Below, one piece after another: positions 23,736-31,507 of a DNA stretch of 41,626 nt. Source of the stretch: an uncultured Chloroflexota bacterium. Its GTDB lineage: Bacteria > Chloroflexota > Anaerolineae > Anaerolineales > Anaerolineaceae. The stretch lies in contig CADATZ010000034.1 in the NCBI GenBank assembly GCA_902791025.1, positions 1 to 41,626 of the forward strand. Direction: 5' to 3'. The position numbers were made by a program, and so were the translations under genes. How positions within the stretch are numbered: the first letter of the stretch is position 1; the number at the start of each line of letters is the position of its first letter. The notes under the pieces are model-generated. The model saw only the letters and a list, made by a program, of their open reading frames with translations, had not been told where the DNA came from and searched no databases.

Positions 23736-24038
23736 AACATAACTCCTTTTAGAAAATATTGAGAACAGTACAACACTGTTAAATTTATTTAACTATAATT
23801 GAAAATCCCTGTCAAACAAAGTGACAAAAATACTGAAATTTCAAAAATTTGTAACTGTTCAAAACAAAAACATACCCAGATATTTTTTGTATTGTACGTT
23901 CTGCATAATAAACTTAACCGACTTTTGCAGTGTCGGTACTGAACATGCACTAAAAATAAATATAAAAAGAGCTCCGTAAATAACGAAGCTGTCTTTTGTG
24001 TAAACGTCTATTATAACAATTGGTTTATTAACTTGTCT
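23736..24038. promoter_or_regulatory. Upstream region of the transporter operon
   Basis: This 303-bp gene-free stretch holds the promoter of the binding-protein gene. On the minus strand a perfect TTGACA lies at 23810-23815. A TTAAAT (23787-23792) follows at a 17-bp spacer. Just downstream is an imperfect inverted repeat AACAG...CTGTT (23764-23780), which could be an operator near the transcription start. Further right is a terminator-like hairpin (23964-23997) for the rsfS gene. The region is very AT-rich, and I see no riboswitch. Confidence 0.6.
23964..23997 (-). terminator. Probable terminator of rsfS
   Basis: An imperfect stem (AAAAGAGCTCCGT pairing with ACGAAGCTGTCTTTT, two-base bulge and one mismatch) lies ~40 nt after the rsfS stop. 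A T-rich tract follows on the minus strand. Confidence 0.5.
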
Positions 24039-24383
24039 TTACGCTACACGCAGTAATACCTTGGATTCTTTATACAAATCTTCGATACTGTAATATGACC
24101 GGCGATCCGGAGAAAAGATATGGACAATCACATCACCATAGTCGATCAGCATCCATCCTCCGCCGGTAACACCCTGGATGGTACCGTGAATTTTGCATTC
24201 ATCTCGTATGCCATCTACTACATAATTTGCAAGGGAATCGATCATACGATCACTTGTACCGTTTGCTATAACAAAGAAATCAGCAATATCGACCTTTTCA
24301 CCGAGCTCCATCAAAACAATATCTTCTGCTTTATTATCTTCCAGAATTTCCACAATTTTCCGTGCAAGTTCATTTGATTCCAT
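24039..24383 (-). CDS. rsfS: Ribosome silencing factor RsfS
   Basis: The 114-residue product matches RsfS/Iojap/DUF143. It has an L-A-R-K-I-V-E-I-L-E-D-N-K-A-E-D-I start, D-F-F-V-I-A-N-G-T-S and a late G-G-W-M-L-I-D-Y-G-D-V-I-V-H-I-F. The protein binds L14 on the 50S subunit and blocks subunit joining when nutrients are short. It has an AGAGGA ribosome site and its own -10 box at 24416-24421. Length is normal. Confidence 0.95.
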   Translation of the reverse strand: MESNELARKIVEILEDNKAEDIVLMELGEKVDIADFFVIANGTSDRMIDSLANYVVDGIRDECKIHGTIQGVTGGGWMLIDYGDVIVHIFSPDRRSYYSIEDLYKESKVLLRVA

Positions 24384-24415
24384 TTATGATATCCTCTTTC
24401 AAATTTTATGATTTT

Positions 24416-24421
24416 ATTATA
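24416..24421 (-). promoter_or_regulatory. -10 box of rsfS
   Basis: A perfect TATAAT on the minus strand lies 32 nt upstream of the rsfS ATG, in the 45-bp gap after thpR. It gives rsfS a conventional leader with a ribosome site, in contrast to thpR. Confidence 0.5.
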
Positions 24422-24428
24422 TCAAATT

Positions 24429-24998
24429 TTACCTATTCAGCTTTTTTTCATAAACCGCTGTGTAGATAGGTCCTCCTGGTCGAAGGAGACTTTCAAATAA
24501 CGTTACCTTATCAATCATTGAATCGCTTACATTCATATTATTTACAAGCTGTTCAAGATATGAAAACGAACTACCAGATATTGATAAATTCTCTTTTACC
24601 CTTCCAAGTGTTAGGTGTGGCTTGAATCTTTTATGATCAACATTAAAACCTGCTTCATCAAGTGAACGAGTTATATACTGCTGTATTCTCAGGAGATAAT
24701 CGTTATTCTTTATACCAAGCCAAATTACTTTGGAGGTAGACGGAGCTGGAAAAGCACCAACATTTGTAAAAACCAATTTTTCATCCAGATCTGGTAAATA
24801 GATGTTATTAAGAATTTCTTTTATTTGGTTAATTTGTTTCTCTTCTACATCTCCTAAAAATTGTAAGGTAAGGTGCAAATTTTGAAATGATGTCCACCGT
24901 ACCGGCATTTTTTTTATATTTTCATCAGCGAATATTCCCTGTAATATTTCATTCCGGGATCTTTCCTGAATAGGTACTGCAATAAATAATCTCTTCAT
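24429..24998 (-). CDS. thpR: RNA 2',3'-cyclic phosphodiesterase (2H family)
   Basis: The 189-residue product has the two H-x-T/S-x motifs of the LigT/ThpR 2H phosphoesterase family: H-L-T-L-Q-F-L-G (first) and H-L-T-L-G-R-V-K (second), about 85 residues apart. It opens 2',3'-cyclic phosphates on RNA ends. The start context is unusual. A perfect TATAAT (25006-25011) ends 7 nt before the ATG and there is no Shine-Dalgarno, so the transcript should be leaderless. It is divergent from alaS. Confidence 0.92.
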   Translation of the reverse strand: MKRLFIAVPIQERSRNEILQGIFADENIKKMPVRWTSFQNLHLTLQFLGDVEEKQINQIKEILNNIYLPDLDEKLVFTNVGAFPAPSTSKVIWLGIKNNDYLLRIQQYITRSLDEAGFNVDHKRFKPHLTLGRVKENLSISGSSFSYLEQLVNNMNVSDSMIDKVTLFESLLRPGGPIYTAVYEKKLNR

Positions 24999-25005
24999 AA
25001 AACAG

Positions 25006-25011
25006 ATTATA
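25006..25011 (-). promoter_or_regulatory. -10 box placed for a leaderless thpR mRNA
   Basis: TATAAT on the minus strand is separated by 7 nt (CTGTTTT) from the thpR ATG, so transcription would start at or next to the start codon. No good -35 at 17 bp was seen. Confidence 0.55.
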
Positions 25012-25087
25012 TCATTTTTTAAGCATCGATTCCCATCAAATTCTTCACATTACTGGTTCAATTTCTTTGATTTATTTGAATGATGAT

Positions 25088-25093
25088 TATAAT
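25088..25093 (+). promoter_or_regulatory. -10 box of alaS
   Basis: TATAAT lies 43 nt upstream of the alaS ATG. The leader contains an AGGAGATAGG ribosome site. No clear -35 was found. Confidence 0.45.
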
Positions 25094-25136
25094 TATATGC
25101 TGATTGATTTACTGAATTTATCAGGAGATAGGATTT

Positions 25137-27866
25137 ATGAGCAACGAACTCAGCGGGAATATGATCCGCCAACAGTTTTTAGACTTTTTTGCAAGCAAAG
25201 GCCATACGATAGTCCGGTCTGCAAGTCTGGTTCCGACCGGAGACTCCACCCTACTTTTTACAAATGCGGGTATGGTTCAATTCAAAGATATTTTCCTTGG
25301 CACCGACAGCAGACCCTATTCCAGAGCATGTGACAGTCAGAAATGTATGCGTGTCGCTGGAAAACACAATGATCTGGATGACGTCGGACGGGATGACCGT
25401 CATCATACATTCTTCGAAATGCTCGGCAACTGGTCTTTTGCCGATTATTACAAAAAAGAAGCTATCAGTTGGGCATGGGAACTGCTGACAAAGGTTTGGG
25501 GACTGGATCCTTCAAAACTTTATGCAACTGTGTTTCGCGATGAAAAAGGGGAAATTCCTGCTGATGATGAAGCTTATGAGATCTGGTGTTCCCAACCGGG
25601 CATGGACCCAAGCCACGTGCAGTATTTCGGTCGAAAAGAAAATTTCTGGGAAATGGCAGATACCGGTCCTTGCGGTCCCTGCTCAGAGATCCATATTGAC
25701 CTTGGCCCTGATGCCTGTGATATGAAAGATGTTCCCGGACATGTTTGCTGCGTAAACGGCGATTGTGCCCGCTACACTGAATTATGGAATAATGTATTCA
25801 TTCAATATAATCGCATTGATAAAGACACTTTAGTTCCCCTGGCACATAAGTTTGTTGATACCGGAATGGGCTTTGAACGAATTGTCGCTGTTCTGCAAAA
25901 CAAGAACTCTAACTACAAAACTGACCTTTTCGCCCCAATGATGCGCACATTATCAGAACTGACAGGCAAGACAGAAGATGAAATGTATGCAAATTTTACG
26001 CCTTACCGCGTGGTTGCAGACCATGCCCGTGCTGCTGCTTTCCTGATCGCTGATGGCGTTACACCGGGGAATCTCGGCCGCAATTACATTTGCCGCATGA
26101 TCATTCGCCGTGCGATTCGTTTCGGGCAGCAAATTGGACTGAAAAATTTCATGTCCAAAGTCGCCGATGCTGTAATTGAAAGCTATGGGGATGCCTATCC
26201 GGAACTCAAAAAGAACCGCAAGGCGATCCTCAACAGCATCGACTTTGAAGAAGACCGCTTCAACAAGACCCTGGATAACGGTATTGCTAAACTGAACGAG
26301 ATCATCGAAGAGATGAAGAAATCCGGTAAGACTGTTGTCGATGGTGCAACATGCTTCACATTATATTCCACATATGGCCTGCCATTGGAAATCACACACG
26401 ATTTTGTCCGTGATCTCGCTTTTGATGTCGATCGCGAAGGTTTTGAAAAGGCGAATATTGAGCACCAGGAAGCTTCCAAAGGCGGTAAATTCAAGGAAAT
26501 GGGCAATGCGGATACTGAAAAATATGAAACATATTTGAAACAGCTTGTTTCTGATGGGAAACTTCCTGAAGGGAAAGTTGTTCAGGATCCGTATACTTTG
26601 GAACCTGTTCATACCTCAGCTGTTATGCTCCTGAAAGAAGGAGAACCGGCTGCAATTTTGAATGAAGGCGATGAAGCTGAGATCATCACACCCGCTACCG
26701 GGTTTTATTTGGAAATGGGCGGTCAAATCGGAGATACCGGCGAAATTATCAATGAAGACGGATCTGTATTCACAGTTGAATCCGTTCGTAAACCGGCAGC
26801 CGGTATGATCGTTCACTGTGGTAAAATGACCCGCGGTTCCATTACCCTTGACGATAATGTCTCTGTGCAGGTAAACGCACGCCGCCGCCATGACATCATG
26901 CGCAATCATACCGCTACCCATTTGCTCCATGCCGCTCTGCACCAGGTTGTGGGTGAAGAGGCTCGTCAGGCAGGCTCTTATGTTTCTGATACCCGCCTTC
27001 GCTTTGACTTCAACTCCAATAAAGCCTTGACACCGGAACAGCTTTCGGAAATCGAAGACATCGTCAATGAAAACATCCTCTCTGATCAAATAGTCTACAC
27101 GAAAATTGAAAACATCAACGAAGCTCTTAACGAAGGTGTCACTGCCCTGTTCAATGAAAAGTACGGAGAAGAAGTCCGCGTGGTACGCATCGGAGAAAAC
27201 GGTCAGACTTCTGCCGAACTTTGCGGTGGTACTCATGTTTCCAATACAGGTGAGATTGGCTTGTTTGTTATCGTTTCAGAAGGTTCCGTTGCTACCGGTA
27301 TCCGTCGTATTGAAGCCATCACAGGGCGTGAAGCCAGTGCTCGCGTGCGCAAGGCTGCCGCAAACATGCGCCAAATGGCCGCAATTCTGAGCGTACCTGT
27401 TGAAGAAGTTGTTCAAAAAGCCGAACAAAACCAGGCAACTATTCAGAAAGCTGCCAAGGATATTGCCGAGATTCGCGCAAAACTGGCAATGACGAAATTT
27501 GATGACTTGAAACGCCAATCCGTGAAAATCGAAGACACCAATGTTCTGGCCGTTCAGGTTCCGGATGCCACTCCGGAAACACTTCGGGAAATGGCAGATA
27601 AATTCAAGAATGAGAATCCCAATGCTGTAGGTGTTTTCAGTACAGTTCAGAATGGTCAGGCTGTCTTTATTGTCAATGTTTCCGACGAACTGGTTAAACG
27701 CGGCATAAAGGCCGGTGAAATTGCCAAACAAATTTCCGCAATTGCAGGTGGATCAGGCGGCGGCCGTCCCAATATGGCTCAGGCAGGAGGTAAAATTCCT
27801 GAGAAAATACCGGAATCACTCGATTTAGCTCTGAAACTGATCCGTGAAAAAATCGGAAAACATTAA
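25137..27866 (+). CDS. alaS: Alanyl-tRNA synthetase
   Basis: The 909-residue product is a full-length AlaRS. Aminoacylation domain: R-Q-Q-F-L-D-F-F, the F-T-N-A-G-M-V-Q-F motif and R-H-H-T-F-F-E-M-L-G-N-W-S-F. It also carries a Cys-rich segment after G-P-C-G-P-C-S-E-I-H (C-C-V-N-G-D-C), a known insert in some bacterial AlaRS. Editing domain: H-T-A-T-H at 591-595 and C-G-G-T-H at 696-700, supplying the zinc ligands that clear Ser/Gly-tRNA. C-Ala domain: the G-G-S-G-G-G-R-P-N-M-A-Q-A-G-G signature near the end. An AGGAGA ribosome site supports the start. Confidence 0.97.
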   Translation: MSNELSGNMIRQQFLDFFASKGHTIVRSASLVPTGDSTLLFTNAGMVQFKDIFLGTDSRPYSRACDSQKCMRVAGKHNDLDDVGRDDRHHTFFEMLGNWSFADYYKKEAISWAWELLTKVWGLDPSKLYATVFRDEKGEIPADDEAYEIWCSQPGMDPSHVQYFGRKENFWEMADTGPCGPCSEIHIDLGPDACDMKDVPGHVCCVNGDCARYTELWNNVFIQYNRIDKDTLVPLAHKFVDTGMGFERIVAVLQNKNSNYKTDLFAPMMRTLSELTGKTEDEMYANFTPYRVVADHARAAAFLIADGVTPGNLGRNYICRMIIRRAIRFGQQIGLKNFMSKVADAVIESYGDAYPELKKNRKAILNSIDFEEDRFNKTLDNGIAKLNEIIEEMKKSGKTVVDGATCFTLYSTYGLPLEITHDFVRDLAFDVDREGFEKANIEHQEASKGGKFKEMGNADTEKYETYLKQLVSDGKLPEGKVVQDPYTLEPVHTSAVMLLKEGEPAAILNEGDEAEIITPATGFYLEMGGQIGDTGEIINEDGSVFTVESVRKPAAGMIVHCGKMTRGSITLDDNVSVQVNARRRHDIMRNHTATHLLHAALHQVVGEEARQAGSYVSDTRLRFDFNSNKALTPEQLSEIEDIVNENILSDQIVYTKIENINEALNEGVTALFNEKYGEEVRVVRIGENGQTSAELCGGTHVSNTGEIGLFVIVSEGSVATGIRRIEAITGREASARVRKAAANMRQMAAILSVPVEEVVQKAEQNQATIQKAAKDIAEIRAKLAMTKFDDLKRQSVKIEDTNVLAVQVPDATPETLREMADKFKNENPNAVGVFSTVQNGQAVFIVNVSDELVKRGIKAGEIAKQISAIAGGSGGGRPNMAQAGGKIPEKIPESLDLALKLIREKIGKH

Positions 27867-27887
27867 CCGATAAAAAATATTTGTTTC

Positions 27888-27926
27888 AAAAAACAACAGC
27901 TTCCAATCAGGCAGCTGTTGTTTTTT
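27888..27926. terminator. Terminator after alaS (bidirectional)
   Basis: A perfect 14-bp stem, AAAAAACAACAGCT with AGCTGTTGTTTTTT, has an 11-nt loop. It sits 22 nt after the alaS stop and ~70 bp from the end of the convergent MreB gene. Confidence 0.9.
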
Positions 27927-27994
27927 GTAATAAATTATATAATTTATATAACCAATGCTTTTTTTGTATAAGCATCTTTCTTAAGAAAGTTGTT

Positions 27995-29002
27995 TTACCC
28001 CTGTATTATAGAGCGCCGATAAGCATCACGTAAAGCAACAGCTTTCGCAGCACCAAGCGCAGTACAAATCGTCGGTTCATCGACCATGTAAGCAGGAATC
28101 CCCAGCATTTTTGTCAGATATTTATCAATTCCGCGCAGCAAGGCAGTTCCTCCGCAAAGTGCAACACCTCTGTCAATAATGTCTGAAATCAATTCAGGTG
28201 GTGTTTTTTCAAGAACTTTTCGTGTTGTTTCTGCTATATCTCTTAATGGTTCCTGAAGTGCCTCTACGATATCCTCCGTTGTTACAGATACCGGTTTCGG
28301 AAGACCGGTCACCTGATCCTGACCTTGAATTTCCATTGTCTGAGACTGCTCTACCTGAACCGCAGAGCCGATGCGTGTTTTGATCTGCTCAGCAGTTGGC
28401 TGCCCAATAATCACGCCGTATTTCTTTCGGACATAGGATTGGATCGCTTCATCCAGTTTGATTCCTGCCGTCTGTGTAGTACCTGAGGTCACAACGCCAT
28501 TCATTGCAATTACAGCAGCCTGTGTCAAACCGCCGCCGAGACAAATGACCATATTACCGGAGGGTGCCGCAATTGGAAGATCAATCCCAATGGCAGCAGC
28601 CAAAGGCTGTTCCATCAGCATAACCTCACGGCTGTTTGTACCAAGACCGACTTCTCGGACAGCCCGCCTTTCCACAGATGTAATCCCGCAGGGAATCGTA
28701 ATAAGAATTCGGGGACGGAAGATCATCATAGACCCACAGACCTTCTGAACAGCGAATTTTACAAGATTTTCAGTAATTTCGTATTCTGCAATCACACCGT
28801 TACGCAGTGGATAAACAACATCAATAGATTCAGGAACTCGGCCAACCATATCCTTAGCGGCTTGCCCCCATTCAACCATTTTCAGCTCTTCAACAATGAT
28901 AGCGGCAACAGTTGGCTCCTGCAAAAGCAGCTGCCTGCCTTCAGCGATTACAGTATTCAGTGTACCTAAATCAATACCAATATCTCGTGAAAAAAGCGGC
29001 AT
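27995..29002 (-). CDS. mreB: MreB-family actin homologue with altered phosphate-2 loop
   Basis: The 335-residue product has normal MreB length and order. Phosphate-1 is G-I-D-L-G-T-L-N-T (9-17). The catalytic-type Glu131 lies in M-E-Q-P-L-A-A-A-I-G, and G-V-A-L-C-G-G-T-A-L-L-R-G is the adenosine motif. The phosphate-2 loop, normally V-D-I-G-G-G-T-T-E, reads I-C-L-G-G-G-L-T-Q (153-161). It therefore lacks the Asp that helps hold Mg-nucleotide. MreB normally polymerises under the membrane and guides wall synthesis. No mreC/mreD follow, so it may be a specialised paralogue. A GGGGATG ribosome site precedes the ATG. A RodZ-like gene lies 2.5 kb away. Confidence 0.85.
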   Translation of the reverse strand: MPLFSRDIGIDLGTLNTVIAEGRQLLLQEPTVAAIIVEELKMVEWGQAAKDMVGRVPESIDVVYPLRNGVIAEYEITENLVKFAVQKVCGSMMIFRPRILITIPCGITSVERRAVREVGLGTNSREVMLMEQPLAAAIGIDLPIAAPSGNMVICLGGGLTQAAVIAMNGVVTSGTTQTAGIKLDEAIQSYVRKKYGVIIGQPTAEQIKTRIGSAVQVEQSQTMEIQGQDQVTGLPKPVSVTTEDIVEALQEPLRDIAETTRKVLEKTPPELISDIIDRGVALCGGTALLRGIDKYLTKMLGIPAYMVDEPTICTALGAAKAVALRDAYRRSIIQG

Positions 29003-29046
29003 AATTCATCCCCGTAAGTACAACTTCCTATAATAATGCGGTAAAA

Positions 29047-29070
29047 CGGGAAACACTTTAGCGTTTCCCG
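29047..29070 (-). terminator. Hairpin between ugd and mreB
   Basis: A perfect 8-bp stem CGGGAAAC / GTTTCCCG with an 8-nt loop is followed on the minus strand by TTTTACC. It lies 110 nt after the ugd stop and 45 nt before the mreB-like start, so mreB probably has its own promoter. Confidence 0.65.
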
Positions 29071-29179
29071 GTCTTTCTTTAGAATGTATCTTATCTATAT
29101 AAACAGATTGGTTTGATACATAAATTTGTTTTTATATATGATAATTACATGAAATATGCCAACCAACAACCAGATGAAG

Positions 29180-30442
29180 TTAATCTCTGCAGAAAATATC
29201 ACGCGTATACACTTTATTTTTCACATCATCCAAAATATTATCATAACGATTCGCTATAATGGCATCCGATTTTCTCTTAAATCGTTCGATATCATTTACA
29301 ACCAGACTACCAAAGAATCTGCTGCCATCTTCCAATGTTGGTTCGTAGATAATAACTTCAGCACCTTTTGCTTTAACTCGTTTCATAACGCCTTGCATCG
29401 CAGATTGTCGGAAATTATCAGAGTTGGATTTCATTGTTAAACGATAAACACCAATCGTTAACGAATCACCTTCCGTACCGCGCAGACGTTCATCAATACT
29501 GAAATCACTAAAACCAGCCATCTGCAATACACGGCTTGCAATAAAATCTTTTCGAGTACGATTCGTTTCAACGATTGCCCCGATCAAATTTTGAGGAACA
29601 TCTCGATAGTTTGCCAGCATTTGTTTTGTATCTTTAGGCAAACAGTATCCACCGTATCCAAATGAAGGATTATTATAAAAATCACCAATACGTGGATCCA
29701 GACATACTCCCTTTATGATATTGCCGGTATTCAAATCTTTCATTTCAGCATAAGTATCCAGTTCGTTGAAAAAACCAACCCGCATCGCCAGATAAGTATT
29801 AGCAAAAAGCTTAACTGCTTCAGCTTCTGTGGTACTCATGAATAAAATATTTACATCCGGCTTTTCAGAACCTTCACGAAGTAATTCTCCAAATTCGTGG
29901 GCAGCTTCTTTGCTTGATTCATCACAACCAACGATGATTCGCGATGGATAAAGATTGTCATAAAGCGCTTTTGATTCTCTCAAAAACTCAGGGCTGAAGA
30001 TAATTCTGTCTGTTCCAAAATTTTCCTGAACAGATGCCGTATATCCAACAGGAATTGTTGATTTAATGACCATTATCGGTTTTCTATCACGTCCTTCTGT
30101 TGCTTCCAGTACAGATGAAATCACAGCTTCGACAGCGCTGGTATCAAAAAAGTTTCTATCGACATCATAATTCGTCGGGGCTGCGATGATCACATAATCT
30201 GCATCTTTGTATGCTGATTTTCCATCCAATGTAGCAATCAGATTGAGCTTTCTTTTTCCGGCTTTTGCCTCTGAAAGATATTTTTCAATATATTCATCAC
30301 CGATTGGCGAAACAAATCGGTTTAATTTATCAACTTTTTCCGGAATGATATCAACAGCTGTAACATTATTTTTTTGAGCGAGTAAAACAGCTAGAGAAAG
30401 CCCCACATAACCAGTTCCAGCAACTGCGATTTTTTTATTCAT
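29180..30442 (-). CDS. ugd: UDP-glucose 6-dehydrogenase
   Basis: The 420-residue product oxidises UDP-glucose to UDP-glucuronate with two NAD+, supplying precursor for capsule or exopolysaccharide. It has the N-terminal G-T-G-Y-V-G NAD motif (9-14), F-S-P-E-F-L-R-E-S, and the catalytic Cys267 in G-Y-G-G-Y-C-L-P-K-D. The C-terminal domain has the usual Y-E-P region (I-I-Y-E-P-T). Length and motifs fit the bacterial short form; UDP-ManNAc dehydrogenase is the main alternative. A GGGAGA ribosome site supports the start. No polysaccharide cluster adjoins it in the window. Confidence 0.9.
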   Translation of the reverse strand: MNKKIAVAGTGYVGLSLAVLLAQKNNVTAVDIIPEKVDKLNRFVSPIGDEYIEKYLSEAKAGKRKLNLIATLDGKSAYKDADYVIIAAPTNYDVDRNFFDTSAVEAVISSVLEATEGRDRKPIMVIKSTIPVGYTASVQENFGTDRIIFSPEFLRESKALYDNLYPSRIIVGCDESSKEAAHEFGELLREGSEKPDVNILFMSTTEAEAVKLFANTYLAMRVGFFNELDTYAEMKDLNTGNIIKGVCLDPRIGDFYNNPSFGYGGYCLPKDTKQMLANYRDVPQNLIGAIVETNRTRKDFIASRVLQMAGFSDFSIDERLRGTEGDSLTIGVYRLTMKSNSDNFRQSAMQGVMKRVKAKGAEVIIYEPTLEDGSRFFGSLVVNDIERFKRKSDAIIANRYDNILDDVKNKVYTRDIFCRD

Positions 30443-30526
30443 TTCATCTCCCGTATAAATACCTAATCATGGCAATAATTCTTCTTATTTTAAGATTTTA
30501 CCATGGTTATTACGTTATTCAGCTTT

Positions 30527-30570
30527 GTAATAAACAAAGAAAACACATATTTGCTTTCTTTGTTTATTAC
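30527..30570. repeat. 16-bp perfect inverted repeat, 12-nt spacer
   Basis: GTAATAAACAAAGAAA pairs with TTTCTTTGTTTATTAC. It is AT-rich, with no long T-run immediately after either side. It could terminate a minus-strand small RNA or mark a small mobile-repeat remnant. Confidence 0.7.
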
Positions 30571-30805
30571 GACGGTTATAACAATATTCTGTTGTAAAAG
30601 CCAAAGAAGCATAATTTAAGACAAACACAAAAGCTTCTATCAAGGTTTGTATTGTGTTGTTTTGACTACTGCTTGGAAAGACTTGCGTTGAAAACACATA
30701 GAACCTCCGTACGAATAACGAAATAAATAGTAGTGTGTGGGAGGAACCTCGCAAAGTTTTAAAATTAAATAATCACTATTTGTCCTATTTATTCAAAACA
30801 TTTGA

Positions 30806-30871
30806 TAAAATAGTAATTCAGCGTTGTACCCTTCGCTGATAATATGTGAATTTCACAAATATTTGAAAGGG
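30806..30871 (+). promoter_or_regulatory. rplI -10 box and possible SD-sequestering leader hairpin
   Basis: TAAAAT at 30806-30811 is a plausible -10. In the leader, CCCTT (30829-30833) can pair with AAGGG (30867-30871), which is part of the rplI ribosome site (GAAAGGGC). Inside lies a palindrome GTGAATTTCAC. Such a fold could lower initiation until a protein or RNA opens it. It is short and could be chance. Confidence 0.3.
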
Positions 30872-30879
30872 CTTGATAA

Positions 30880-31410
30880 ATGAAAATTTTATTGTTAAAA
30901 GATGTCTATCATCTTGGTCATGCAGGCGATATCAAGAAAGTTGCAGATGGTTACGGCCGCAACTATTTGATTCCGCAGGGTTTTGCTGTTATGGCAACCG
31001 CGGGCGCACTGAAACAGGCTGAATCTATTCGTGCTAAGGCCGAAGTTATTCGCAAACAGATGAACACTGAAATGAGTGCTGTTTCCGAACGTATCAACGG
31101 TACATGGATCACCTTCGCAAGCAAAGCCGGAGAAACGGGCAAACTCTACGGCTCCATCACTTCACAGATGGTTGCGGAAAAGATCAGTGAAAAAGCCGGT
31201 GTTGAAATTGACAAACGCCAAATCGACATCCAGCCGATTCGTACTCTGGGCGAACATAAGGCTCATGTACGCCTGACCATCGATATCGTTCCGATCGTCA
31301 ATATTCTGGTTCATCGCGAAGGCGAAACCCCGAATATTGGCGGAAGCACTGAAGCTGAAGCGGAAGTTGTTGAAGAGGCCGCTGAACCCGCTGCAGAAAG
31401 CGCTGAATAA
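30880..31410 (+). CDS. rplI: 50S ribosomal protein L9
   Basis: The 176-residue product is L9, a long two-domain protein at the base of the L1 stalk. The N-terminal domain is clear: M-K-I-L-L-L-K-D-V, then L-G-H-A-G-D-I-K-K-V-A-D-G-Y-G-R-N-Y-L-I-P-Q-G. A connecting helix leads to the C-terminal domain, ending with V-R-L-T-I-D-I-V-P-I-V. Typical L9 is ~148 residues; here an acidic Glu/Ala-rich tail of ~25 residues is added. The usual partners rpsF, ssb and rpsR are not adjacent, so it is transcribed alone and followed by a strong terminator. Confidence 0.95.
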   Translation: MKILLLKDVYHLGHAGDIKKVADGYGRNYLIPQGFAVMATAGALKQAESIRAKAEVIRKQMNTEMSAVSERINGTWITFASKAGETGKLYGSITSQMVAEKISEKAGVEIDKRQIDIQPIRTLGEHKAHVRLTIDIVPIVNILVHREGETPNIGGSTEAEAEVVEEAAEPAAESAE

Positions 31411-31442
31411 GAAAACAGGATACCATTCTTTTAGGCAAATGA

Positions 31443-31470
31443 AGGTCTTCTCTCACAGAAGACCTTTTTT
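31443..31470 (+). terminator. Terminator after rplI
   Basis: A perfect 9-bp stem AGGTCTTCT / AGAAGACCT with a 5-nt loop is followed by TTTTT. It lies 32 nt after the rplI stop and 25 nt before the next -10 box. Confidence 0.92.
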
Positions 31471-31495
31471 CTTTCATATTTCAAAAATAATCTCG

Positions 31496-31501
31496 TATAA
31501 T
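31496..31501 (+). promoter_or_regulatory. -10 box placed for a leaderless RodZ-like mRNA
   Basis: TATAAT ends 6 nt before the ATG at 31508. TTCATA at 31473-31478 is a plausible -35 with a 17-bp spacer. No ribosome site exists between promoter and ATG. The upstream terminator shows the gene needs its own promoter. Confidence 0.65.
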
Positions 31502-31507
31502 AAATAT

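Larger units (their letters stand above)
30443..30879. other. 437-bp AT-rich gene-free region with a 16-bp inverted repeat
   Basis: No convincing gene lies here. A 79-codon minus-strand frame (30515-30754) is rich in Phe/Tyr/Cys, lacks a ribosome site and runs through the hairpin, so I reject it. The main structure is a perfect 16-bp inverted repeat (30527-30542 with 30555-30570, 12-nt spacer). At 30700-30760, CCTCC and GGAGG segments could pair, near GAGGAACCTC. The right end holds the rplI promoter and leader. A small RNA is possible but unproven. Confidence 0.5.

Noticed and set aside
30515..30754. 79-codon minus-strand frame in the ugd-rplI gap
   Set aside because: No ribosome site, Phe/Tyr/Cys-rich composition, and it runs through the perfect inverted repeat.
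31337..31507. Upstream start of the RodZ-like protein
   Set aside because: It lies inside rplI and its terminator. The -10 box and HTH domain support the ATG at 31508.
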